A stretch of 64,000 nucleotides of DNA from Leptospira licerasiae serovar Varillal str. VAR 010 (GTDB taxonomy: Bacteria > Spirochaetota > Leptospiria > Leptospirales > Leptospiraceae): assembly GCF_000244755.1 (NCBI RefSeq), contig NZ_AHOO02000013.1, positions 372,001-436,000 of the forward strand, given 5' to 3'. Of this stretch, positions 17,393 through 25,265 are shown piece after piece (position 1 is the stretch's first letter; every line of letters begins with the position of its first letter). Below the pieces are notes generated by a model, which searched no databases, was not told the origin of the DNA, and saw only the letters and a list, made by a program, of their open reading frames with translations. A program made the translations under genes and the position numbers.

Positions 17393-19543
17393 ATGCTAAA
17401 AGAACAAACCAGGGGATACATAGAACTTCCTAGAGGGGGTTATTTAGTCGAAACGAGCGAAGGCTTCTTTCAGATCGGCTCTCCTCCCGAAACCATCAAA
17501 GATACGATGGCCGAAAAAAAGACTCCCCTGGTATTTATACTTCCTAATAAATTTTTCCACGTAGAAAAGGGGATCAGCACCGCAGAGCTTGAATTCCCGA
17601 TTTACTTTAATTTCTTCCTAAGACAAAAAAAAACCACGATCATCTGTACTTCCGAGCAGAAAGATCAGCTAATTACCGTACTTAAAGAATCCTTAATGGG
17701 TCCAGAAGAGATCAATTTAGAATCGGAGTATCTGGACGGAGCGGAATCTTTCGGGTTCCCGGATATGAAAGCGGAGATGGGTTATTTCAGAGGTTACAAG
17801 GGACTAGACGATGTGGTCGACTTCCAAGTATTCGATAGAGATAATATGGTCAACCTGGGAAAGGTTTTGGTACGTAAACTTCCTTCCGGTGACTTTAGGA
17901 TCACCGACGGGACCAAAGAGACAGAGATCCCTGGAGAAGTTGGATTTAATATTAAATATGAGATCGGTCATAGACTAAAGGAACCATTCCAGGCTCCTTT
18001 ACTTGGGATTACATGTCTTGGACCTTCTCACGGATTTGATCCTGAGGATAACACTTCCGGATTTATTATTTGGCTGAACCACCAAGGTATCATGGTAGAT
18101 CCTCCTGTGAATTCCACAGAGTGGCTTAGGATGTCTAACGTAAATCCTAAGTTGATCAACCACGTTATTCTTACTCACTGCCACGCGGATCATGACGCGG
18201 GTACCTTCCAAAAAATTATGGAAGAGACCAAAATCACAATTCACGCAACCGCAACGGTGATGGAAAGTTTTATCCGAAAATATTCGGCGCTTACTAAGAT
18301 CCCTCGTAAGGAATTGTTGGAACTTTTCAATTTCCAACAAATCATCATAGGAAGACCTGCGATGATCAACGGGGGAGAATTCAATTTTCATTATGCATTA
18401 CATTCTATTCCTTCCGTAGGATTCGAGTTCTTCTTCCAAGACCAATCCTTTGTGTATACTTCGGATCATTTGAACGAGCCCGAAGTTCACGACAAAATGT
18501 ATGAGAAGGGAGTTCTTCCCGAATCTCGCTGGAAATTCTTAAAAGAATTCCCTTGGGACAGAAGGATTATTTATCATGAAGCGGGGATTCCTCCTCTTCA
18601 TACTAGAGTCAGTTATTTGGCGAGTTTACCTTCCGAGATCCAGGAAAAGATCACGGTATATCATATCGCAAGAACGGATATGCCTGCAGATACCAAACTG
18701 AAACTGGCCCGTTTCGGAATAGAGAACACGGTTTATCCGGAAATCACTCCTCCTAAGCATATGGAGGCTTATAATCTTTTAGATATCTTAAGCCAAATCG
18801 ATATTTTCAGCGGTTTCCCGATAGAGAAGGCGAAGGAATTCCTACTGATCGTCCGCGAGGAAAAATACAAACGTGGAGATCAGATCATTAAGAAGGGAAC
18901 TCCGGGAGATAAATTCTATATCATCGCTTCCGGGAACGTAAAATTCGAAGGTCTTTTAGGAGACTCCGATATAGCGCCCATTAAACGATACGGGCAATAT
19001 GAGTATTTCGGCGAGGCTTCTTTGGTTCTAGATTTGCCAAGAGCAGCCGACGTTTTTGCGGAAACGGATGTAGTAGCTCTTACGATAGAGAAAAATAAGT
19101 TCTTACAGTTTATCAGAAATACTGACCTAAGACAAAACTTAATACGACTGAACAGCATTCGTGATAGTAACTCTTGGAAAACACTGTTAGATTCACGCCA
19201 TTTTAAAGGACTTACAAGTCATCAAGTCACCCAATTAGAAATGATCATGAGACTTTCCAAGGTGAACAAAGGTTCAGTGCTTATCACGGAAAAAGCGTTT
19301 TACCACGAGGCATATATTATTCGTCATGGAAAAGTAAGCGTATATCAACACGGCAAAAAATTGGCCGAGCTGACAGACGGAGATTTCGTGGGAGAGATTT
19401 ACTCTATATCCAAAAAACTGGTGTCCAATTACACGTTCCAAGCAGAATCAGAAACGGAATTGTTCTCTATTTCTCAGAACGAACTCATCCAGTACATTAA
19501 ACGAAATCCCGGTGTTTACATGAGAATGAATACCGTCTATTGA
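17393..19543 (+). CDS. MBL-fold metallohydrolase with two C-terminal cyclic-nucleotide-binding domains
   Basis: 716 residues. An N-terminal region of about 190 residues has no family I recognise. A metallo-beta-lactamase domain follows (about 200-440), with the metal motif HCHADHDAG at about residue 262 and further candidate ligands in TSDHLNEPEVHD and IYHEAG. Two cNMP-binding domains lie at about 465-590 (RGDQIIKKGTPGDKFYIIASG, FGEASL) and 605-716 (NKGSVLITEKAFYHEAYIIR, FVGEIY). There is no helix-turn-helix, so this is not a Crp regulator. A cyclic-nucleotide-gated hydrolase, possibly a phosphodiesterase, is the natural hypothesis. It is followed by an acyl-CoA dehydrogenase 14 bases later. 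Confidence 0.8.
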   Translation: MLKEQTRGYIELPRGGYLVETSEGFFQIGSPPETIKDTMAEKKTPLVFILPNKFFHVEKGISTAELEFPIYFNFFLRQKKTTIICTSEQKDQLITVLKESLMGPEEINLESEYLDGAESFGFPDMKAEMGYFRGYKGLDDVVDFQVFDRDNMVNLGKVLVRKLPSGDFRITDGTKETEIPGEVGFNIKYEIGHRLKEPFQAPLLGITCLGPSHGFDPEDNTSGFIIWLNHQGIMVDPPVNSTEWLRMSNVNPKLINHVILTHCHADHDAGTFQKIMEETKITIHATATVMESFIRKYSALTKIPRKELLELFNFQQIIIGRPAMINGGEFNFHYALHSIPSVGFEFFFQDQSFVYTSDHLNEPEVHDKMYEKGVLPESRWKFLKEFPWDRRIIYHEAGIPPLHTRVSYLASLPSEIQEKITVYHIARTDMPADTKLKLARFGIENTVYPEITPPKHMEAYNLLDILSQIDIFSGFPIEKAKEFLLIVREEKYKRGDQIIKKGTPGDKFYIIASGNVKFEGLLGDSDIAPIKRYGQYEYFGEASLVLDLPRAADVFAETDVVALTIEKNKFLQFIRNTDLRQNLIRLNSIRDSNSWKTLLDSRHFKGLTSHQVTQLEMIMRLSKVNKGSVLITEKAFYHEAYIIRHGKVSVYQHGKKLAELTDGDFVGEIYSISKKLVSNYTFQAESETELFSISQNELIQYIKRNPGVYMRMNTVY

Positions 19544-19557
19544 CACGGGAGATATAA

Positions 19558-20688
19558 ATGGAAAGAGTCCTACAATTTACCGAAGAGCATGAAGCTTTTC
19601 GTGATATGGCACGCAAGTTTTTCGAAACTGAAGTAGCTCCTTATCATCATGAATGGGAAAAAGTCGGAATGGTTCCGAAAGAACTTTGGAAAAAGGCCGG
19701 AGCGAGCGGATTACTTTGCCCGGACGTTCCGGAAGAATACGGCGGATCAGGCGCCGATTTCCTATATAACGTTGTTGTAATAGAAGAATCTTCCAGATCC
19801 GGGAACAGCGGATTTTTCGTTTCCCTTCACAACGATGTGATCGCACCTTATATCAGCGCTTACGCAAACGATGAACAAAAGAAGAGATGGTTGCCTGGTT
19901 GTTGCAGCGGAGACAGCATTTTAGCGGTCGCTATGACCGAACCTGGAGCAGGTTCCGATCTCAAAAATATCAGAACTATCGCCGTGGACAAGGGAGACCA
20001 TTATATTGTCAACGGTCAGAAAACATTTATTTCCAATGGACAGCTCGCAAATTTAGTAATTACCGCCGTGAAACATGAAAACGGTACAATTTCACTTGTT
20101 ATGATAGAAGAGGGGATGAAAGGTTTCGAAAGAGGCCGTAATCTCGAGAAGATCGGACTAAAAGCTCAGGATACCTCGGAATTATACTTCAACGACGTAG
20201 TAGTTCCCAAAGAGAACGTAATCGGAAAAGACGGACAAGGTTTCCGTTATTTGATGATGAAACTCGCGCAAGAGCGTCTCGTACTAGCGATTGCAGCGGT
20301 AGAAGCCACTGCACTTGTTCAGAGAATGACTCTAAAATATATTAAAGAGAGGATGGCTTTCGGGAAAAAGATCGGAAGTTTTCAACACATCAAATTTCAA
20401 ATGGCGGAGATGGCTACGGAACTTGAAATGTGCCGTACCTTCGTCGACAAAGTGGTTTCGGAGCATATTGCTGGAAAAAAATTAACTGTAGAGGCTTCTA
20501 TGGCTAAGTATTATTCCACAGAGATGCAAAAACGTCATACAGACCTTTGTCTCCAGTTCTTTGGAGGATACGGTTATATGATGGAATACCCGATCGCAAG
20601 AGCGTATTTGGATGCAAGGATCCAGACGATCTATGCGGGAACCACCGAAATCATGAAAGAAATTATTGGTGGAAGTTTAGGACTCTGA
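19558..20688 (+). CDS. Acyl-CoA dehydrogenase (long-chain/isovaleryl-type active site)
   Basis: 376-residue FAD enzyme of fatty-acid or branched-chain oxidation. Family signatures present are AMTEPGAGSDLKNIRT, GQKTFISNG, KERMAFGKKIGSFQHIKFQMA and the C-terminal YAGTTEIMKEIIG. The YEGT position used as catalytic base by medium- and short-chain enzymes is YAGT here. A Glu in QERL (residue 239) matches the position used by long-chain and isovaleryl-CoA dehydrogenases, so the enzyme is probably active. It lies 14 bases after the MBL/cNMP gene in the same direction. Electrons would pass to ETF, which is not in this window. Confidence 0.92.
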   Translation: MERVLQFTEEHEAFRDMARKFFETEVAPYHHEWEKVGMVPKELWKKAGASGLLCPDVPEEYGGSGADFLYNVVVIEESSRSGNSGFFVSLHNDVIAPYISAYANDEQKKRWLPGCCSGDSILAVAMTEPGAGSDLKNIRTIAVDKGDHYIVNGQKTFISNGQLANLVITAVKHENGTISLVMIEEGMKGFERGRNLEKIGLKAQDTSELYFNDVVVPKENVIGKDGQGFRYLMMKLAQERLVLAIAAVEATALVQRMTLKYIKERMAFGKKIGSFQHIKFQMAEMATELEMCRTFVDKVVSEHIAGKKLTVEASMAKYYSTEMQKRHTDLCLQFFGGYGYMMEYPIARAYLDARIQTIYAGTTEIMKEIIGGSLGL

Positions 20689-20722
20689 AATAATCTCGTA
20701 ATAGCTATCGTCCAAGGGTAAA

Positions 20723-21937
20723 ATGGATCGAATGGCTCCTTTAGAGAGTATAGTTAGGCGGTATATTCGATATACCGCCTTCCTTATCTTAGCTTCTTCC
20801 CTATATTTCATCCCGGTTTCCTCTGCAGAAGCCCAGGTAACATGCCTTCCTCCTGCTTCCGGAAACAATGTTTGTAATTTAATCCCAGCATCCACAGTAG
20901 CTCAGTTCAATGGTTTGGAAGAAACCATTCGTAAAGAATATCTAAATGAACTGACAAAATCTATGGCAGATGCGTCCGTTCTTGCAAATATCAACTCTTC
21001 CATGATGGGACCTGGAACCGTTAACAGATTCCAGATAGGAGCAGGCCTTGGAGTCGCCGGGGTCAAAAAAGACGATATTAATATCCAATACGGGGATATT
21101 TCCATCCCTAAGTTCCCGAATGTAGGAGCTTCTATCAACCCTGGAGCAATGGTAGGTGTGAACTTGGGCTGGTTACTCGGCCAGGGACCTTCTCACCAAC
21201 CTACTGATGATGAAAAGGATTCAGGCAGGTCTTTCCTGCATAGGATCAATATTTATGCTCACGGCTTCCAAGGGAATATCTCTAACGGAGATATAAAATC
21301 GCTGAGCGACTCCACTTCCAAGGACTTATCCATGTCCGGGAATATAAACAGTTTTGGAATGACGGTTAGATTCCAGATCGCAAAAGAGAGATACACTAAG
21401 TTGGATTTTTTCGGATTCACTGGACTAAGTTTAGGGATCGGCTTCCACAGGAAATGGGAAGAGATCAATATGAACTATCATCCAAGCGGATCAGATGCGG
21501 TTAAAGTCGAGTTTGGCCCCGCTACTGGTAAATGGGATGCGGATGTCAACTTCGCTTATCAATCCAAGGTGCAATCTGTTCCGGTGGATATTCGGACAGG
21601 AGTTCGACTCTTCTATATCTTAACCTTATTTGCGGGTGCCGGTATTTCTAATAATAGCGGATACACCAAATTGAATCTGGGGGTGAGCGGTCCTCTTTAT
21701 TTAGCTTTGGATCCAAATGCTTCCGGTCTTCCTCCTGAGATCATCCAGCAGATGAACGGTAATGCAGGAGGAACACTATCCTTAAGGACCAGTGGGTCTG
21801 CGGACGTTAGAACTCAAATGAATTACTTTGTGGGTGGCTTCGAATTGAATATATTGATGTTCAAGGTATTAGCAGAAGCTATGGCCACAGACGATAAGAT
21901 ATATTCTGCAAACCTAGGTATCAAGTTCGCACTTTAA
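20723..21937 (+). CDS. Probable outer-membrane/surface protein, beta-barrel-like
   Basis: 404 residues with an N-terminal signal peptide (hydrophobic core about 17-30, cleavage likely after SSAEA near 37). The mature protein has alternating hydrophobic strands, many Gly and Asn residues and short aromatic-containing segments (GAGLGVAGV, TKLDFFGFTGLSLGIGFH, ILTLFAGAGIS), and it ends in FAL, as outer-membrane barrels often do. Leptospira has Lsa36-type surface proteins of similar size and composition; I see a resemblance but cannot prove membership. Start at ATG 20723, with 20732 also possible. A GC-rich hairpin follows the stop. Confidence 0.6.
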   Translation: MDRMAPLESIVRRYIRYTAFLILASSLYFIPVSSAEAQVTCLPPASGNNVCNLIPASTVAQFNGLEETIRKEYLNELTKSMADASVLANINSSMMGPGTVNRFQIGAGLGVAGVKKDDINIQYGDISIPKFPNVGASINPGAMVGVNLGWLLGQGPSHQPTDDEKDSGRSFLHRINIYAHGFQGNISNGDIKSLSDSTSKDLSMSGNINSFGMTVRFQIAKERYTKLDFFGFTGLSLGIGFHRKWEEINMNYHPSGSDAVKVEFGPATGKWDADVNFAYQSKVQSVPVDIRTGVRLFYILTLFAGAGISNNSGYTKLNLGVSGPLYLALDPNASGLPPEIIQQMNGNAGGTLSLRTSGSADVRTQMNYFVGGFELNILMFKVLAEAMATDDKIYSANLGIKFAL

Positions 21938-21948
21938 TATAGTCTCAA

Positions 21949-21966
21949 AGCCCGGGCGACCGGGCT
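21949..21966 (+). terminator. GC-rich hairpin after the surface-protein gene
   Basis: AGCCCGG-GCGA-CCGGGCT forms a 7-bp perfect stem with a GCGA tetraloop, 11 bases after the stop at 21937. Only a weak T-rich tail follows, so it may be an imperfect intrinsic terminator or an RNA-stability hairpin. Confidence 0.55.
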
Positions 21967-22102
21967 GTCCATTTCCCTTATTTTTATTATAAGCTTATAT
22001 AAAAAAGGCACGCCTTTTGCAGTATTGTTATTAGAATGCAAAAGTCTAGAATTTATTGGATTTAATGTTCAGGAATTCAGCATTTAGCATCAAAGGTATC
22101 CG

Positions 22103-22711
22103 ATGATCACTACTCCAGGAAAACCTCTACATCTCTCTTGCATCCCTAGGGGCGAGGCTTACGCCCTAAAGGTCAATATTTCCAAAAATGAGATAGGGAT
22201 CATTTATAGGGTAACCGCAGTTCTATATGTTCATGGTTGGAATATAGAGGAGGCAATTGCTGAAACTTCCACGGATGGTTATATCCAGGACATCTTTATA
22301 GTGAAACGTATAGATGGCGCCCCTATGACTGATAGTCATCTGAATGCGATCCATGCCGATCTTCATGAGTTGTTTTACGGCGGAATGTCCGTGATGAACT
22401 ATTTGGCAAACCATCCTGAAAAAATGGAAAGTTTAAGGGCCAAGCTTATGACTGCTCCGGAAATTTTTCTCTTCAACTCTGAGATCAGCGATTCCACAGT
22501 AATGGATCTTAGAATGGAAGATAGACCTGGGATCTTATTCGAGATCTCTCAGATCTTATTCTTGTTCGGAGTGGATATTCTATCCTTTAAAGCGGTAACC
22601 GATTCTGGTCAGGTAAGAGATACATTCTTACTCAGATTAGAAAACGGATCCAAACTGAATGAGAATCTTCATTTCCAAAGACTGAAAGAAGCTTTAAACG
22701 CAGTTCTTTAA
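22103..22711 (+). CDS. Double ACT-domain protein (GlnD-like regulatory module)
   Basis: 202 residues with two ACT domains. The first is at about 22-85 (NEIGIIYRVTAVLYVHGWNI) and the second at about 137-200 (DRPGILFEISQILFLFGVDI). Each has the usual small-ligand motif D/N-x-x-G-I/L-x-x-x-I. No catalytic domain is attached. The arrangement recalls the C-terminal ACT pair of the uridylyltransferase GlnD, so a role in sensing an amino acid is likely, but partner and ligand are unknown. It is a lone gene, convergent with the MFS exporter. Confidence 0.85.
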   Translation: MITTPGKPLHLSCIPRGEAYALKVNISKNEIGIIYRVTAVLYVHGWNIEEAIAETSTDGYIQDIFIVKRIDGAPMTDSHLNAIHADLHELFYGGMSVMNYLANHPEKMESLRAKLMTAPEIFLFNSEISDSTVMDLRMEDRPGILFEISQILFLFGVDILSFKAVTDSGQVRDTFLLRLENGSKLNENLHFQRLKEALNAVL

Positions 22712-22765
22712 TATTATGCGGATAGTCGCTGTTAGAAAGAGAACTGTTGCGTAATATTTTCTTTT

Positions 22766-24085
22766 TTAATTTTTAGGATTCGGCTGTTTTACGAATAGAA
22801 ACAATCCGAAGAAAATAAAACTTAAGATTCCGGATACCAAGAAGGAGGTTTGAGGTCCTTTTTGAGAATACACTACGCTGAATATGATCGGAGAGATCCC
22901 TCGTCCGAAAGACCCTAAACTTCTCAAAATTCCCAGATTTTTTCCCTGCTCGCTTGGAGAAGAGAATAGGGACACGATAGAAGATACAGTAGGGTTTAAG
23001 AACGCACTTCCCATAGCCAAGAATGTCAAGGCCACGAATAATAAGAATGATGATCCTTCTGAAGCTATAACCGAAGCGCTGGAAAAATATAAGAAGGAAA
23101 ATCCCAGAATTAAGAAGACTGAGGCAAGAAGTCCGACTTTTTTTTCAGGGACTTTTCCGCTGATCCTGCGGATAATTCCTCCTTGTACGAATACTATGAT
23201 GAGTCCTATATAAACGAAAGTGTAACCGATACTTACAGGTTTATATCCTAAGAACTGATCCAAATAAAAGTTAAGAGAGAATTCGAATCCTGAAAAGAAG
23301 AGTAAAAAATACAAATTTAGGAAACCCAAATACATAATCTCTCTGGAACCAAGATCAAAAACTCCTAATGCAGGATGCAGTCTTCCTTCCGATTTTTTGC
23401 GTAAATGATGAGGAAGAGTTTCTCTGAATCTGAAAAGTATTAAGAGTAAATTTACGAAAGATGCAGCAGTCGCCATTAGCGCTACGGAAGGGAAGATCGT
23501 CATCTTCTCCAACGGTAAAAAGGGAAGAAGATAAGAAGGATTTGTATGAGCTAAGATCCCGCCGATAGAAGGACCTGCGATAAATCCGAGACCGATTCCG
23601 GCTCCGATCATTCCCATTCCTTTGGTGCGGTCTTGCTCCGAAGTGGAGTCCGCCATTGCAGCTGTTGCCACAGACACGTTTCCTCCCATAAGACCTGTGA
23701 TCAGTCTAGAAAGAACGAATAGGGAAAAACTTCCGGAGAATAACCAGACTAAGTATCCTAAAAAACTGCCTGTGCAGGTAAAAACTAAGACAGGTCTACG
23801 GCCGGTGCTGTCCGAGAGTTTTCCCCAAATAGGTGAGAACAAAAATTGAAGTATAGAATATAAACTGGCTACGATCCCGCCGAAGAGCGCTACAAAAAGT
23901 TTCCAGTCACTTGTTCTTCCGTCCAAAATGCGGGAAGTCCAACCTGCAAGAAGATCCAAGACAGGATCTCCTGCCTGGGCCAGGAAATGATTTAGTGTTT
24001 CCGGAAAGATAGGGAAGATGAGGGAAAATCCCATCATGTCAATGAAGACTGTAAGTATTAATATGAAGGATTGTTTCCTCATCAT
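22766..24085 (-). CDS. MFS transporter, TetA-like drug-proton antiporter family
   Basis: 439 residues and about 12 transmembrane segments. The loop 2-3 motif appears as GKLSDSTGRRPVL, and the antiporter motif C region GAGIGLGFIAGPSIGG follows near residue 160, which is typical of 12-TM drug/H+ antiporters. The loop between TM1 and TM2 is unusually long (about 40 residues), and the central loop carries basic residues. The protein is inner-membrane; its substrate cannot be read from sequence. The stop lies 55 bases from the convergent ACT-domain gene. The gap between its start and the phasin-like gene contains a CGGGAC/GTCCCG hairpin (24116-24138). Confidence 0.85.
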   Translation of the reverse strand: MMRKQSFILILTVFIDMMGFSLIFPIFPETLNHFLAQAGDPVLDLLAGWTSRILDGRTSDWKLFVALFGGIVASLYSILQFLFSPIWGKLSDSTGRRPVLVFTCTGSFLGYLVWLFSGSFSLFVLSRLITGLMGGNVSVATAAMADSTSEQDRTKGMGMIGAGIGLGFIAGPSIGGILAHTNPSYLLPFLPLEKMTIFPSVALMATAASFVNLLLILFRFRETLPHHLRKKSEGRLHPALGVFDLGSREIMYLGFLNLYFLLFFSGFEFSLNFYLDQFLGYKPVSIGYTFVYIGLIIVFVQGGIIRRISGKVPEKKVGLLASVFLILGFSFLYFSSASVIASEGSSFLLFVALTFLAMGSAFLNPTVSSIVSLFSSPSEQGKNLGILRSLGSFGRGISPIIFSVVYSQKGPQTSFLVSGILSFIFFGLFLFVKQPNPKN

Positions 24086-24178
24086 AGGCGCCTGAATAAG
24101 ATGAGGCCTAGTATCCGGGACCCGGTTTGTTTGTCCCGAATTTTTCTAAGGTAAATCTTTTATCAAGTTTTCAGAATT

Positions 24179-24532
24179 TTATTTTTTGATCAGCTTTTTC
24201 AGCTCTTCTAGAGCGGACTTAGCCTTTGTTTTAAATTCTTCCGGAAGAGCTTCGTCAATTTGTGCCGAAATCTTTTCGAAATTATCTTTGAGCTGACCCA
24301 TCACCGCTTTTGAACTTTCGTTTGCGTTCAATAGTTTATCCTGAGCGTCTCCTACAGTTTTCTGGATCAGATCCCTAAGCCTGTTCGCCTGTTCCGATTG
24401 GTTCTGGGCCCCTTTGTTCTTGAGGTCCTGGTAGGCATGGTCCAGGTCGGAAAGGCTTTGTTTTAGTTTATCTTCTCCGGATTGAAATAATGCGATTCCG
24501 GCGTTTAGGATGTCCATTAGAGATTTTTCCAT
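24179..24532 (-). CDS. Phasin-related coiled-coil protein
   Basis: 117-residue, almost entirely helical and charged protein with no signal peptide. The sequence pattern (MDILNAGIALFQSGEDKLKQ, then heptad-like helices and the C-terminal ALEELKKLIKK) matches the phasin-related domain found in spirochaetes and in PhaF-like proteins. Phasins coat polyhydroxyalkanoate granules, but no PHA gene is seen here, so granule association is not claimed. The gene stands alone between the MFS exporter and the nuclease-family gene, all on the minus strand. Confidence 0.7.
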   Translation of the reverse strand: MEKSLMDILNAGIALFQSGEDKLKQSLSDLDHAYQDLKNKGAQNQSEQANRLRDLIQKTVGDAQDKLLNANESSKAVMGQLKDNFEKISAQIDEALPEEFKTKAKSALEELKKLIKK

Positions 24533-24629
24533 GATTGTTGCTCCAAGGGAACCAAGGATACAAAAGGAAATGGCTTAGGTCCAGTATGTTCGGAGGAAAA
24601 ATCCGATTTTTTGCCGATTTGAAAAGAAA

Positions 24630-25205
24630 TTAGGAGGGATTTTCCAGAAGTTTGCGGATCTGATCCCTGATCTTTGCAGCAGTCTCGTAATCTTCGGCTT
24701 TTAGAGCATTGTCTAGAGAGTCCTGTAGGATCTCCAACTGGGACTTTGGCAATTGGGAAATTTTTTCTTTTCCGATGGTTTCGCCCGGAATCTCGTCGTC
24801 TTTCATTACGATTCCAGCTTCTTCGATGACTTTTTTTGCCAAATAAATCGGTGCGTTAGCACGAAGTGCGAGTGCGATCGAATCGCTCGGTCTTGCGTCG
24901 AGGACGATCAGCTCCTCGTCTTTACGAAGAGTGATCTTTGCGTAAAAAGTATTATCTATAATCTCTTCGATCGCGATCTTTACGATCTGTACTCCCAGAG
25001 TGGTGAGTAGGATCGTCATTAGATCATGTGTCATAGGTCTAGGAGGTTTTGTACCTTCTAAAACCGAAGTGATGGAATGTGTTTCTAAAGGACCGATAAA
25101 AATCGGAACGACCCTCTGATCCGAATCGTCTTTTGCCTTTAAAAATACGGCAAAGCCCACATTCGTGAGAGAGATATTATATATGGTCGCTTCCAAAAGA
25201 TCCAT
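24630..25205 (-). CDS. Bifunctional nuclease family (DUF151) protein with C-terminal UVR motif
   Basis: 191 residues. The DUF151/BFN domain covers about 1-130, with the conserved segments VVPIFIGPLETHSI, RPMTHDLMTILL and LDARPSDSIALALRANAPIYL. A UVR motif follows at about 155-190 (LDNALKAEDYETAAKIRDQI), as found in UvrB, UvrC and the Clp adaptor McsA. Members have been tied to nuclease activity and stress responses in other organisms. Which role applies here is open. It lies just downstream of the hydrolase gene on the same strand. Confidence 0.88.
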   Translation of the reverse strand: MDLLEATIYNISLTNVGFAVFLKAKDDSDQRVVPIFIGPLETHSITSVLEGTKPPRPMTHDLMTILLTTLGVQIVKIAIEEIIDNTFYAKITLRKDEELIVLDARPSDSIALALRANAPIYLAKKVIEEAGIVMKDDEIPGETIGKEKISQLPKSQLEILQDSLDNALKAEDYETAAKIRDQIRKLLENPS

Positions 25206-25265
25206 TTCCTAGTATTTGAACCTATCTTTCGTTTCCCGAAATGTCAAGCGTTCTAAACCTGGGGA

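Noticed and set aside
19558..20688. Inactive acyl-CoA dehydrogenase because YEGT reads YAGT
   Set aside because: The Glu in QERL at residue 239 matches the catalytic base position of long-chain and isovaleryl-type enzymes, so activity is expected.
24116..24138. CGGGAC/GTCCCG hairpin as a terminator of the phasin-like gene
   Set aside because: The stem is real, but the T run lies on the plus-strand side while the neighbouring genes are on the minus strand.
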